In this document: piece after piece, positions 1 through 8,863 of the stretch
How positions within the stretch are numbered: the first letter of the stretch is position 1
How the letters are laid out: every line of letters begins with the position of its first letter
Source: Clostridia bacterium BRH_c25
Lineage (GTDB): Bacteria; Bacillota_A; Clostridia; Lutisporales; Lutisporaceae
Direction: 5' to 3'
NCBI GenBank assembly: GCA_001515955.1
Contig: LOES01000083.1
Span: forward strand, 29,409 to 93,408
Length of the DNA stretch: 64,000 nt
The notes under the pieces: model-generated
Database searches by the model: none
What the model was told of the DNA's origin: nothing
The model's input: only the letters and a program-made list of their open reading frames with translations
Program-made: the position numbers and the translations under genes

Positions 1-843
1 ATAGATAGACTTCTTAAAGGCATATATGACCAACAGTTTCCCATGGATAATCTGCAGGTCATTATAGTAGACTCTGGCTCTACAGATGACACACTGAAGA
101 TAGCCGGCAAATATCCTGTAGAACTAGTACAGATTAAGCCAGAGGATTTCACCTTTGGCTATTCATTAAATAAGGGCATTGAGCATGCTAAAGGAGATTA
201 TATCATAATGATAAGTGCTCACTGCTACCCTATGGATGAAAATTGGATATCGAATATGATAGAACCATTTGCAAATGATGAGAAGGCAGCAGTTGTATAT
301 GGAAAGCAGAAGGGCAAAGATACAACCAGATACTCAGAGCACTGTATATTTGGTACATGGTTTCCAGAGAAAGCGGTTGCCAAACAGGAAACCCCGTTTT
401 GCAACAATGCTAACTGCGCAATCAGGAGGAGTCTTTGGGAAAAGCACAGGTACAATGAAAAGCTTACGGGCTTGGAAGATTTAGACTGGGCAAAGGAGAT
501 ACAGAAGAGAGGATATTATATATATTATCAAGCGAATGCTGGAATATATCATATCCACAATGAGACATATCCCCAGATATATAATAGATACAGGCGTGAA
601 GCCATAGCAATAAAAAACATATACCCAGATTTGAAATTAGGATTTTTTGAATTTGTTCGGTTACTATCCTCGAATATATTTAATGATGTCTTGAGCTCAA
701 TAAGCGATAAGTCGGTAATTGAGAATTTTACATCAATAATTGCTTTTAGATTCTTTCAATTCTGGGGGACTTATAGAGGTCACCAGTTTAATAAAGAGGT
801 TGCAATGGAGTTAAAAAAGAAATTCTACTACCCCTCGAAATAA
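1..843 (+). CDS. Family 2 glycosyltransferase, 5' end outside window
   Basis: GT-A fold glycosyltransferase of family GT2, expected to transfer a sugar from a nucleotide donor to a glycan or protein acceptor in the cytoplasm. The reading frame is open from base 1, and the residues before the first internal Met (LLKGIYDQQFP) match the usual GT2 N-terminal helix, so the true start lies upstream; the ATG at 43 is internal. Visible motifs are IIVDSGSTDD (donor-binding strand), a degenerate DxD region around ISAHCYP, and GLEDLDWAKE, the acidic ED segment that usually holds the catalytic base. The C-terminal 70 residues are helical. It is the first gene seen of the glycan island and is followed 22 bases later by the cyclase gene, so it is probably in the same transcript. 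Donor and acceptor cannot be told. Confidence 0.85.
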   Translation: MDRLLKGIYDQQFPMDNLQVIIVDSGSTDDTLKIAGKYPVELVQIKPEDFTFGYSLNKGIEHAKGDYIIMISAHCYPMDENWISNMIEPFANDEKAAVVYGKQKGKDTTRYSEHCIFGTWFPEKAVAKQETPFCNNANCAIRRSLWEKHRYNEKLTGLEDLDWAKEIQKRGYYIYYQANAGIYHIHNETYPQIYNRYRREAIAIKNIYPDLKLGFFEFVRLLSSNIFNDVLSSISDKSVIENFTSIIAFRFFQFWGTYRGHQFNKEVAMELKKKFYYPSK

Positions 844-865
844 TAATATTAAGGAGCGCTACTGC

Positions 866-1492
866 ATGAGCGAATATATTGATATAAGTGTGGAAATTGA
901 TGAGCATATGGTTTGCTGGCCTGAAACAGTATATCCCAAGATTGATTATAAGAAAAGCATCGCTCAGGGAGACAGCACAAATGACAGAAATATATATATA
1001 AACCTTCATACAGGAACCCATATGGATGCACCAAATCATTTCATAAAAGACGGAAATACGATAGAGCAAATTTGTTTAGATAAATGCTGTGGAAGGGTTT
1101 ATGTTTTGAATGTTGAGGAAAATGTCATAAGTGAAGAGGTAATTGACAGAAATAAGGAAATTTTCGAGAGGTACACCAAGGTACTATTCAAAACAAAGAA
1201 TTCTAATCTGTCCAAAGGCAAGTTTGATTGTGGCTTTGCTGCTTTTGATGAATCAGGTGCTGTGGCAATTCTTAAGTATGAGATTGAACTTATTGGCATA
1301 GATTATCTTTCCGTACAGAAATATGGGCATGAAAATAATATAGTCCATACTTTGTTACTTGGTAATAATACTGTTCTATTGGAAAATATTAATTTGAGCC
1401 AAGTAGATGAGGGTGAATACGAGCTTTTTGCCTTCCCAATAAAAATTAAGGGAGTTGAAGGCGCTCCGGTGAGAGCTGTTTTAAAGAAGTAG
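866..1492 (+). CDS. Cyclase family protein (kynurenine formamidase-like metal hydrolase)
   Basis: 208 residues, the usual length of the cyclase/formamidase family (Pfam Cyclase, PF04199). The metal-binding signature HTGTHMDAPNHF is present near residues 50-61, matching the family's HxGTHxDxPxHF pattern. Family members hydrolyse N-formyl amides or cyclise/hydrolyse polyketide and other small substrates with Zn or Mn. Start at ATG 866 is supported by AAGGAG about 10 bases upstream. It sits between a glycosyltransferase and a hydroxyacid dehydrogenase, so a role in making or trimming a sugar substituent (for example an acyl or formyl group) is possible, but this is only inference from position. 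The family call is secure; the substrate is unknown. Confidence 0.8.
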   Translation: MSEYIDISVEIDEHMVCWPETVYPKIDYKKSIAQGDSTNDRNIYINLHTGTHMDAPNHFIKDGNTIEQICLDKCCGRVYVLNVEENVISEEVIDRNKEIFERYTKVLFKTKNSNLSKGKFDCGFAAFDESGAVAILKYEIELIGIDYLSVQKYGHENNIVHTLLLGNNTVLLENINLSQVDEGEYELFAFPIKIKGVEGAPVRAVLKK

Positions 1493-1506
1493 GGTAGGTG
1501 ATATTT

Positions 1507-2445
1507 ATGAAATATAAAGTGCTTATTACGGCACCATATATGCAACAAGAAATAGAAAAGTTCACACAGTTTTTCATAGAAAATGGCATAGAGATAGCTC
1601 TTCCCCCTATTGTTGAAAGAATGGATGAGGAAGGCTTATTGAAGATAATTGCACAATATGATGGAGTTGTTTCAGGTGATGATGAATTTACAGAGAAGGT
1701 ATTCAAGAATGCTAAAAAATTGAAAGTTATATCAAAGTGGGGTACAGGGATAAATTCTATAGACCTAAAGGCAGCGGCACAAAAGGGAGTTAAAGTTTTT
1801 AATACACCCAATGCATTTTCACACCCTGTAGCAGATACTGTGATAGGGCTTATTCTAAGCTTTTCAAGAAATATCATATGGTCTGACAAAGCTATGAAGG
1901 AAGGGAAATGGACTAAGATAAAAGGTAAAACTTTATCAGAACAGACGCTTGGAATAATAGGGATAGGGAATGTTGGTGCCCAAGTAGCTAAGAGAGCTAG
2001 TGCATTTAACATGCGCATACTTGGGAATGACAATAGAGAGATACCAAGTGTTATTAAAGAACAATATAATATTGAAATGGTTACAAAAGATGAAATATAT
2101 AAAAGCTGTGACTTTATAAGCTTAAACTGTGACTTAAATGAGACAAGCTACCATCTGCTAACAAAGAAGGCATTTGATAAGATGGAAAGAGTGCCTGTAA
2201 TTATAAATACAGCAAGAGGTGGACTTATCAAAGAGGAAGATCTGATTGCAGCATTAAATTGCGAAACGATTAGTGGAGCTGGGTTGGATGTGTTCGAAAA
2301 GGAACCTCTGCCTATAGATAGTCCATTAAGATACATGGACAATTGTATTTTATCATCACACAACACAAATAGCAGCCCTAAATATTGGGAGTTTGTACAT
2401 CATAATACCCTCAAAAACTTATTAATAGGTCTGAGGGAAAGATAG
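1507..2445 (+). CDS. D-isomer-specific 2-hydroxyacid dehydrogenase
   Basis: NAD(P)-dependent dehydrogenase of the D-2-hydroxyacid/phosphoglycerate dehydrogenase family, which interconverts 2-keto and D-2-hydroxy acids. The Rossmann motif GIGNVG follows a beta strand around residue 155. The catalytic Arg lies in NTARGG, the Glu in DVFEKEPLP and the His in SSHNTN, so the active site looks complete. Length (312 residues) fits the single-subunit form without an ACT domain. A GTG at 1498 is in frame, but the ATG at 1507 lies about 5 bases after AGGTGA and is preferred. It follows the cyclase gene closely. A role in making an acid decoration for the glycan is a guess. Confidence 0.85.
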   Translation: MKYKVLITAPYMQQEIEKFTQFFIENGIEIALPPIVERMDEEGLLKIIAQYDGVVSGDDEFTEKVFKNAKKLKVISKWGTGINSIDLKAAAQKGVKVFNTPNAFSHPVADTVIGLILSFSRNIIWSDKAMKEGKWTKIKGKTLSEQTLGIIGIGNVGAQVAKRASAFNMRILGNDNREIPSVIKEQYNIEMVTKDEIYKSCDFISLNCDLNETSYHLLTKKAFDKMERVPVIINTARGGLIKEEDLIAALNCETISGAGLDVFEKEPLPIDSPLRYMDNCILSSHNTNSSPKYWEFVHHNTLKNLLIGLRER

Positions 2446-2535
2446 TGTGAGGCAACTGTTGCCCCAAAATCAATGGTAAGTGAAAAATAGAAGTAGACAA
2501 GAATTTTATAGAAAGTTCGGACACAATAAGAGTAA

Positions 2536-2931
2536 ATTATCAAATCTTTATCTGTATATGGGGTAATTATCTATTCAGTATCTGTATTGGAACATATCTC
2601 CATGAATGATATTGCTTCAGCTTTTGACCATATGGTTGCATTACTGAAGCCGGATGGTGTAATGATACATGCTGTTGATCTTAACCAAAATAGCTTTTAT
2701 TTGTGGAAGCAGTTTTTATTGGAATATTTTAATGAGAGCACATGCAGTATTGAAAAAATAAGAAGTATCGGAGTTTTGAACAATACAGATACGGTGGATG
2801 ATCTTCTTATAGAACCTTTGAATATTATGCACAAGTACTATTTTAAAAATAGTACTGATATAAAGAAACAGTATATGAGATATGGTACATTGTGTATTAT
2901 AGTTAAACCCGCCTTAAAATATCCTAAATAG
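2536..2931 (+). pseudogene. C-terminal remnant of a SAM-dependent methyltransferase
   Basis: The frame reads ...VIIYSVSVLEHIS... followed by LLKPDGVMIHAVDL, the post-motif I strand and motif III region typical of class I methyltransferases (DvIySvsVLEHI, L-PGG). The SAM-binding first half (motif I, GxGxG) is absent: an in-frame stop lies at 2533-2535 and no start codon with a ribosome binding site is found. The first possible start is a TTG at 2587 inside the conserved core. This is therefore a decayed gene fragment. The 90 bases before it (2446-2535) show only a short palindrome, GGCAAC-T-GTTGCC near 2453, and no coding signal. Confidence 0.7.
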
Positions 2932-3005
2932 CATGGGGAATGGAAATTTGGGGTATAAGAGCCTGCAGAGATAAATACTTAAATGCCTGAGAGGAGAAAG
3001 GTGTC

Positions 3006-3761
3006 ATGAAAAGAGTAGCAGTAATCACCGGGGTATTTGGAGGAATAGGATATGCAACAGCAAAATTGTTCCATGAGAAAGGTTGGTCGGTTGTTGGGGT
3101 AGACAGGAAGGGAAAGGAAGATACAGGTAAATGTATAGAGCTTTTTCTTAACTATGATGTATCAAATCCAGAAGATGTAAAGAAAATATTTGAGGATATC
3201 AACCATAATTATCGGCGGGTCGACTGCTTGGTAAATAATGCTGCTATACAAATTGAAAAGAGTATCTGTGAAACCACGGAAGAGGACTGGGATTTGGTCT
3301 ATGCTTCCAATATGAAGTCCACGTTTATGTGTACGAAGTATTCTCATAATATGCTAAAAGTAGCTCAAGGCTCGATTGTAAATGTCAGTTCGGTGCATGC
3401 CTATGGCACATCGAAGAACATTTCGGCGTATGCGTCTACAAAAGGTGCGTTGCTGGCATTTACAAGGGCAGCATCTTTAGAATTCGCAGGAGATAGTATC
3501 AGAGTGAATGCTATATTGCCTGGGGCTACTGATACCGAAATGCTTAGAGCAGGTTTGGGAAGAGGACATTTGTCAGGAGAAAACATTGAGGAAATGATAT
3601 ATAAACTAGGACAGAGCCATCCAATGAAAAGAATAGGCGGACCAGAAGAAATTGCAAATAGTATATATTTTTTGGCAGATAACTCAAAATCTTCATTTAT
3701 TACCGGACAGGCATTGGTAGTAGACGGAGGGGCATTGGCACAGTTAAGTACAGAGAGTTAG
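3006..3761 (+). CDS. Short-chain dehydrogenase/reductase (SDR family)
   Basis: Classical SDR of 251 residues using NAD(P)H to reduce or oxidise a carbonyl/alcohol. Motifs: TGVFGGIGYA near residue 8 (TGxxxGxG cofactor loop), NNAA near residue 77, catalytic Ser in NVSSVHAYG, and catalytic YASTK, with C-terminal GQALVVDGG as in 3-oxoacyl-ACP reductase relatives. Start ATG 3006 follows GAGGAGAAAGG. It lies between a methyltransferase remnant and a glycosyltransferase in the glycan island, which suggests sugar or sugar-substituent modification rather than fatty-acid synthesis; sequence alone does not decide the substrate. Confidence 0.85.
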   Translation: MKRVAVITGVFGGIGYATAKLFHEKGWSVVGVDRKGKEDTGKCIELFLNYDVSNPEDVKKIFEDINHNYRRVDCLVNNAAIQIEKSICETTEEDWDLVYASNMKSTFMCTKYSHNMLKVAQGSIVNVSSVHAYGTSKNISAYASTKGALLAFTRAASLEFAGDSIRVNAILPGATDTEMLRAGLGRGHLSGENIEEMIYKLGQSHPMKRIGGPEEIANSIYFLADNSKSSFITGQALVVDGGALAQLSTES

Positions 3762-3829
3762 ACCATGAAATGAGTTTTAAGGTTATTGGAATTAAGAATT
3801 GATAAGATGGATTTCGCGGAGGAATTTTA

Positions 3830-5014
3830 ATGATAAACAAACCTGAAGTCTCTGTTGTTCTAGGAAGCTATAACCGTTTAGAGTTCTTGAAGCTCACGAT
3901 AGAAAGTGTGAGAAAAGAAATTGAAGGGATTAACTGTGAGATTATAGTAGTAGACGGGGGATCAACAGATGGAGCAATGGAATGGCTTATAAAACAGAAA
4001 GATATTGTCACAATAATCCAGCATAATAACGGAGAATGGCTTGGAAAAAGAATAAACAAGAGATCTTGGGGATATTTTATGAATTTGGGTTTTAAATGTG
4101 CTCAAGGCAAGTATATTTGTATGATAAGCGACGACTGTCTGATAGTTCCTAATGCAATAAAAAATGGGTATGCACTATTTGAAAAAGCTATTGGAAATGG
4201 AGAAAAGGTTGGTGCAATTGCTTTCTATTGGAGAGATTGGCCTATTGAAAATGAATATGAGGTAAGACTGACACTGGGAGAGAAAATGTATGTAAACCAT
4301 GGAATGTACTTGAATGAAGCTCTTAAACAAATAAGTTATGCCGATGAAGATACGTTTGAATTCTATTTTGCAGATGGGGACTTATGTTTGAAAATGTGGC
4401 AGTCAGGGTATAAATGCATTGATTCTCCGGATTCATATATAGAGCATTGTACTCATGTGAACTTCAAAGTAAAAAAATCAAATAACCTGAGATTATATGA
4501 AGAAGTAGAAAAGTACAAGAAAAAGTGGTATGGGATATATTATGATGAAAAGAATAATTCCATTAGTACAAGAATTAAAAAAACATATACAGATTTACAG
4601 GCTATTGCTGAAGGTTTCAGACCCCACTATGAAAGAGAAATAGAAAAAAGGAAACACGAGGCACAGACACAGCTAAGCCGGATAAATAGGATAATCGGTG
4701 TAATTGACAACAACTCAAATATTGTAATTTATGGGGCAGGTGTTCACACTGAAATGTTATTCAAGCACACATGCTTAAAGGAGAAAAAAATTACAGGCAT
4801 TGTCGATATGCAAAAGCACGGCGAATTATTTGACAGTTTTAAAGTTAGTGAACCAAAGTATATATCAGAAGTGATACCGGATATTGTTCTTATATCTTCC
4901 TTTTCATTTCAGAATCAAATAGGTAATCACTTATGTAATGACTTGAGATATAAGGGACAGATCATCAGGTTATATAAAGAAGATGACGCAGAGCCTTTTT
5001 ATGTACACATATAA
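3830..5014 (+). CDS. GT2 glycosyltransferase fused to a PglD_N-like Rossmann module
   Basis: 394 residues. Residues 1-225 are a GT2 glycosyltransferase: SVVLGSYNR start strand, IIVVDGGSTDG donor-binding segment, ISDDC as the DxD metal site, and FADGDLCLKMW as the acidic catalytic region. Residues 225-300 form a charged helical linker. Residues 303-394 form a separate Rossmann-like unit starting NIVIYGAGVHTEML, with GIVDM at the second strand and DIVLISS at the third. The same unit recurs in four neighbouring proteins (see findings). It resembles the UDP-sugar-binding N-terminal domain of PglD, so it may bind a nucleotide sugar or act as a scaffold. SD GGAGG precedes ATG 3830. GT2 call firm, module function inferred. 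Confidence 0.85.
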   Translation: MINKPEVSVVLGSYNRLEFLKLTIESVRKEIEGINCEIIVVDGGSTDGAMEWLIKQKDIVTIIQHNNGEWLGKRINKRSWGYFMNLGFKCAQGKYICMISDDCLIVPNAIKNGYALFEKAIGNGEKVGAIAFYWRDWPIENEYEVRLTLGEKMYVNHGMYLNEALKQISYADEDTFEFYFADGDLCLKMWQSGYKCIDSPDSYIEHCTHVNFKVKKSNNLRLYEEVEKYKKKWYGIYYDEKNNSISTRIKKTYTDLQAIAEGFRPHYEREIEKRKHEAQTQLSRINRIIGVIDNNSNIVIYGAGVHTEMLFKHTCLKEKKITGIVDMQKHGELFDSFKVSEPKYISEVIPDIVLISSFSFQNQIGNHLCNDLRYKGQIIRLYKEDDAEPFYVHI

Positions 5015-5091
5015 GTACGCAGAACTATTACAAGGTAAAATTTGAAATTAACATTTTCTAAATAGTACGGAATTGAAAGGACTCTTAATGG

Positions 5092-5639
5092 ATGAAATTT
5101 ATAACAAGAATACAAAAATGTATAGAGCTGCTTAGGTATGATTCAGTACTTGAATATTTGCATGTTATTAAAAAGAGTAGCTTTCTAATAGGCACAGAAA
5201 GATGCGTAGTATGCAATTCTCCGTTTATGGTGCCGGTACGTCTTGTCCCGACTATACGTACTCGGAAGAATATACTATTGAAATATTGCATGCGATGCAG
5301 CTCGTTTTCCAATCCTTCAGGATACAAAGAAGACGAAAAGCAGCTAAAGAGTGATTTGGAATGGTCGATAAGTATTAAGAATAGAAACCTTGAATGGTCG
5401 GAATTACTACTTCAAGAGTTTGAACGTCAAAGTATAAAGATGAACAGTATTTTGGAAATTGGTTGCGGAATTGGTACATTACTTTATGCGGCATCCCATT
5501 TTTTGACAATGATGTTCATGTTACACATTTTTCACAGGAGGGCCTAATATACGCTTTTAAAGCTATGGGGGCGGAAAAATATAATATAATTCAAGCTGGA
5601 GGTTGGAAAGGCATATTGTTTTCTTTCAAACCTGAATAA
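5092..5639 (+). pseudogene. Zinc-finger SAM methyltransferase with internal deletion and frame change
   Basis: The first part reads an N-terminal Cys cluster (CVVC near residue 40 and CMRC near residue 66, a CxxC...CxxC zinc site) and then the SAM motif ILEIGCGIGTLL near residue 120. Soon after, the frame ends at a stop at 5545-5547. One frame over, bases around 5505-5639 encode HVTHFSQEGL, then KAMGA and GGWKGILFSFKPE with a stop at 5637-5639, which looks like the C-terminus of the same kind of enzyme. The middle of the catalytic domain (well over 50 residues by family length) is missing and the two halves are out of frame. This is a second broken methyltransferase in the island besides the one at 2536-2931. 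Confidence 0.7.
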
Positions 5640-5716
5640 AAGATGCATTATATTAAGAATCTCAAACCATGGCATAAGCTGTTATATTAAGATTTTTTAA
5701 CTTAGGGAGAGTTTAA

Positions 5717-7228
5717 ATGACAACATACAATGATTGCAAAAGTGGAGCTGTTATAGCAACCTCAATAGCGCCTGTTAATATTGAAAATCAAAAGAATGCA
5801 ATTAGTACATGGATAGAGGCAGGGTTTGATGTAGTATCTCTTAACTGTAAGGAAGAGATTAATCTAATTAAGGAGTATTTCCCTGATATAAAATTTGTAA
5901 CTGTAAATAGGAATGCAAGGCTGAAGTACGGCAAACCGTACGTGTTTTTTGATGACGTTATGAAATATTTACAAGAAGCTGGTTATAGTATTTGTGGTAT
6001 TGTGAATTCAGATATATATTTTAAAAACATTGGTGAGAACTTCAAAGAATTTGTGATTAAAGAAGCTAAGGGTGCTTTTGTATTTGGACACAGGGTCGAT
6101 ATGCAATCAATAGATAGTTTGGATGGGACTTGGTGCGAAGGGCACGACTACTTTTTCTTTGATCGGTCATTTAGTTATATATACCCGGAAGAGAACTTTT
6201 GCCTGGGACAGCCTGCTTGGGATTATTGGGTCGTATTTATACCTGCCTTGAGATCCCTTAGAGTAAAAAAAATAGTGAATCCTATAGCATATCATATTAA
6301 GCACAATCAGACCTGGAATTACGAAGTTGATTTGCATTATAAAAGGTTAATGCTGAATAAGTATATGGAGGACCCGGAGTATATAAAGAATTACAGCAGT
6401 CCGGGTCATAAGCGGATTCAAAATCTGGTGGAAGGCTATCCTGAAAGAATATTATATTTCAAATATGAAAAGCAGTACAAAGTATTGATTGTATATAACG
6501 GGGATTGCAGTTTAGAGACACCAACCTTTAAAAGCATAATGAAGCAGAACTATAAAAACCTTAGGATCACTACTGGAAATAGGAGTACATTTGATCTTGA
6601 CTCGATAACAGAAGACGCTGTTTGCTTTGTAAATGATGGTGTAGTATTAAACGATGACTATGTTGGGCTAATGCTAAATGAGCTTGACGGAAACGACATT
6701 GTACTATGTTGTGTGGGATTGGAAAGTGTAAACGGTTTTACAAAAAAAGACATTAATACTTTTGACTTGACTTCAATGCAAATAGATATGACAAAAATAA
6801 TAGATGAGTGCATTCTATACAATACTGAATTTTTAAAAGGATTTACGTCTGGCATTGGCTCATTGAACGATTGCAGAAAGGGATTTGTTAGGCTGGGATT
6901 GGTAGAGATAGAATATAGCGAGTATATCAGGAAGAGAGTCGGGCTATGTAAGGGTGAACAGCTGTATATATATGGGGCTGGAGGGCATACCGAGAATCTC
7001 TTGAATAAATTAGATTTTACAGGGCTTAATTTATGCGGTATTATTGATAAAAACTTAAAATTACAGGGGACATATATTTGTGGATATCGAGTTTATCACA
7101 CAAGCGATATAAAAAACCTGAATATTGATAAGTTGCTGATATCCTCTTTATCATATGAAAACGAGATGTATGAAGAATTATTAAGTGTATTTGAACCAAA
7201 GAAGCTTATAAGGATATATTTTAATTGA
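5717..7228 (+). CDS. Uncharacterised GT-A-like protein with C-terminal PglD_N-like module (paralog 1)
   Basis: 503 residues, three parts. Residues 10-235 look like an atypical GT-A glycosyltransferase: a first strand VIATSIAPVN, a DxD-like GIVNSDIYF at 95-102, and conserved HDYFFFDR (143-150) and GQPAWDYW (164-171) segments. Residues 250-395 resemble a degenerate GT2 fold (VYNGDCS, then QNYKNLRI, then CFVNDGVVL), possibly non-catalytic. Residues 416-503 are the recurrent Rossmann unit starting LYIYGAGGHTENLL. SD GGGAG precedes ATG 5717. It is a tandem paralog of the next gene, with all signature segments kept. I do not recognise a named family for the N-terminal part; glycosyltransferase function is inferred from fold hints and neighbours. 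Confidence 0.6.
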   Translation: MTTYNDCKSGAVIATSIAPVNIENQKNAISTWIEAGFDVVSLNCKEEINLIKEYFPDIKFVTVNRNARLKYGKPYVFFDDVMKYLQEAGYSICGIVNSDIYFKNIGENFKEFVIKEAKGAFVFGHRVDMQSIDSLDGTWCEGHDYFFFDRSFSYIYPEENFCLGQPAWDYWVVFIPALRSLRVKKIVNPIAYHIKHNQTWNYEVDLHYKRLMLNKYMEDPEYIKNYSSPGHKRIQNLVEGYPERILYFKYEKQYKVLIVYNGDCSLETPTFKSIMKQNYKNLRITTGNRSTFDLDSITEDAVCFVNDGVVLNDDYVGLMLNELDGNDIVLCCVGLESVNGFTKKDINTFDLTSMQIDMTKIIDECILYNTEFLKGFTSGIGSLNDCRKGFVRLGLVEIEYSEYIRKRVGLCKGEQLYIYGAGGHTENLLNKLDFTGLNLCGIIDKNLKLQGTYICGYRVYHTSDIKNLNIDKLLISSLSYENEMYEELLSVFEPKKLIRIYFN

Positions 7229-7318
7229 TGAATTGTCAATAATGAATAGATTTTTATCTATGGAATACCTCAAAATTTATACAGTAAAGGGCATATGCTT
7301 AGGGGGTAGTGATAAATA

Positions 7319-8839
7319 GTGAGCAAAAAAGCAGTTAATAAAAAATCAATAATAGCCACATCGATAGCACCTGTAAACATTGATAATCAGAGAAATGCTA
7401 TAGATACCTGGATAAGGTTGGGTTTTGATGTAATATCTTTAAATTGTAAAGAAGAATGGGAGATTATAAGAAATTATTTTCCGGATATTAATTTTCATAT
7501 AGTAGATAAAGATGCACGAGAGGAGTTAGGAAAGCCATATGTATACTTTGACAGTTTTATGGATTTTTTTAAGAATTCAGACTACGATATTTGTGGAATT
7601 GTAAACTCTGATATATACTTTTTCAATTTAGATGAAAGTTTTAAAGAATATATAGCTGGTGAGGCAACAGGCTCACTAGTATATGGCTCAAGAATGGAAA
7701 TTAATTCACTAGATAACTTATCAGGGGTTTTTTATAATAAAGGTTTTGATTATTTCTTTTTTGATAGAGAGTTTAGCCACATTTATCCCGCCACTGGGCT
7801 ATGTATTGGGCAGCCTGCCTGGGATTTCTGGATAATATTTGAGCCTATAGCTAAAAAGCTAAAGGTTAAAAAAATCATTAATCCGATAGCATATCATATC
7901 AGTCATAAGATAAACTGGGAGACTCAGAACATTAGCAAGTTCCTTAGGCATATATTTTTTAGACAGGAAGTTTTGTGCTTTAATGAATTTTCCAGAGTAC
8001 AAAATTTCTGGGAGTATAGCATTAACTTTATTTCAATATTTAACACTTATTCTGAAAAAATAATAACTTATAAAAGAAACGACAGCCTAAGAGTGAAAGT
8101 TTTTTATAATGGAAATCCATCCTCAGATTCACAGACGTACAAAAGTCTTTGCTCACAATCATATAAGAATAAAAGCATAGAGGTAAGGAAAAAAGAAGAA
8201 GTAGATATCGCGGATGTTGAAGAGGATTTAGTGTGTTTTATTGATGAAAGGGTTGTCTTGGACGAAGAATACCTTTTATTGATGGTTAACTCTTTAGGAG
8301 ATAGAGATTGTATACTATGCGGAATCAGTCTGAAAGATAATGAGGGTAGATTTGTTGAGAATGTTTATCCTGTTAATATTGATACTATGGAAATAGACAA
8401 GTCGAGATTTATCGATGAATGTGTAATGTATAAGACTAAGGTACTACAAGATGCAGGCGTGCTAGATGACGCACCGAACAGAATGAATAGAGGATTTATA
8501 GGACAAGGATTGGTAGAGGTTGATTATAAAGAGTATGTAAGAAAAAGAATTTTGCCTTACAAGAAGAAGAGACTTTATATTTTCGGAGCAGGGGGGCATA
8601 CGGTAAATTTGCTGAATCAAATTGATTTTTCGGAGTTTGAGCTCTGTGGGATAATTGATAGCAACGCGGATTTAGAAGGACAAACCATACAAGGCTATCC
8701 TGTGTTTTATAAAGGCAATATTGAAAAAATGGAGATTGATTATATACTGATATCGTCACAGTCATATGAAAAAGAAATATTCGAAGATTTGAAGCAAAGT
8801 TTTAATGAGGAAAAGCTTATCAGAATTTATCAAATATAA
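7319..8839 (+). CDS. Uncharacterised GT-A-like protein with C-terminal PglD_N-like module (paralog 2)
   Basis: 506 residues, same three-part layout as the preceding gene. Shared segments are IIATSIAPVNIDNQRNAI at the start, GIVNSDIYFFN as the DxD-like site, FDYFFFDREFSHIYP, GQPAWDFW, INPIAYHI, a degenerate second GT2-like part (FYNGNPSSD, CFIDERVVLDEEYL) and a final Rossmann unit RLYIFGAGGHTVNLL. Translation probably starts at GTG 7319, after AGGGGGTAG about 10 bases upstream. The 90-base gap before it has no other gene. Tandem duplication with divergence suggests two enzymes acting on related but different substrates in one glycan. No specific function can be assigned. Confidence 0.6.
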   Translation: MSKKAVNKKSIIATSIAPVNIDNQRNAIDTWIRLGFDVISLNCKEEWEIIRNYFPDINFHIVDKDAREELGKPYVYFDSFMDFFKNSDYDICGIVNSDIYFFNLDESFKEYIAGEATGSLVYGSRMEINSLDNLSGVFYNKGFDYFFFDREFSHIYPATGLCIGQPAWDFWIIFEPIAKKLKVKKIINPIAYHISHKINWETQNISKFLRHIFFRQEVLCFNEFSRVQNFWEYSINFISIFNTYSEKIITYKRNDSLRVKVFYNGNPSSDSQTYKSLCSQSYKNKSIEVRKKEEVDIADVEEDLVCFIDERVVLDEEYLLLMVNSLGDRDCILCGISLKDNEGRFVENVYPVNIDTMEIDKSRFIDECVMYKTKVLQDAGVLDDAPNRMNRGFIGQGLVEVDYKEYVRKRILPYKKKRLYIFGAGGHTVNLLNQIDFSEFELCGIIDSNADLEGQTIQGYPVFYKGNIEKMEIDYILISSQSYEKEIFEDLKQSFNEEKLIRIYQI

Positions 8840-8863
8840 AAATCACCAGAGGAGGAAGGAACA

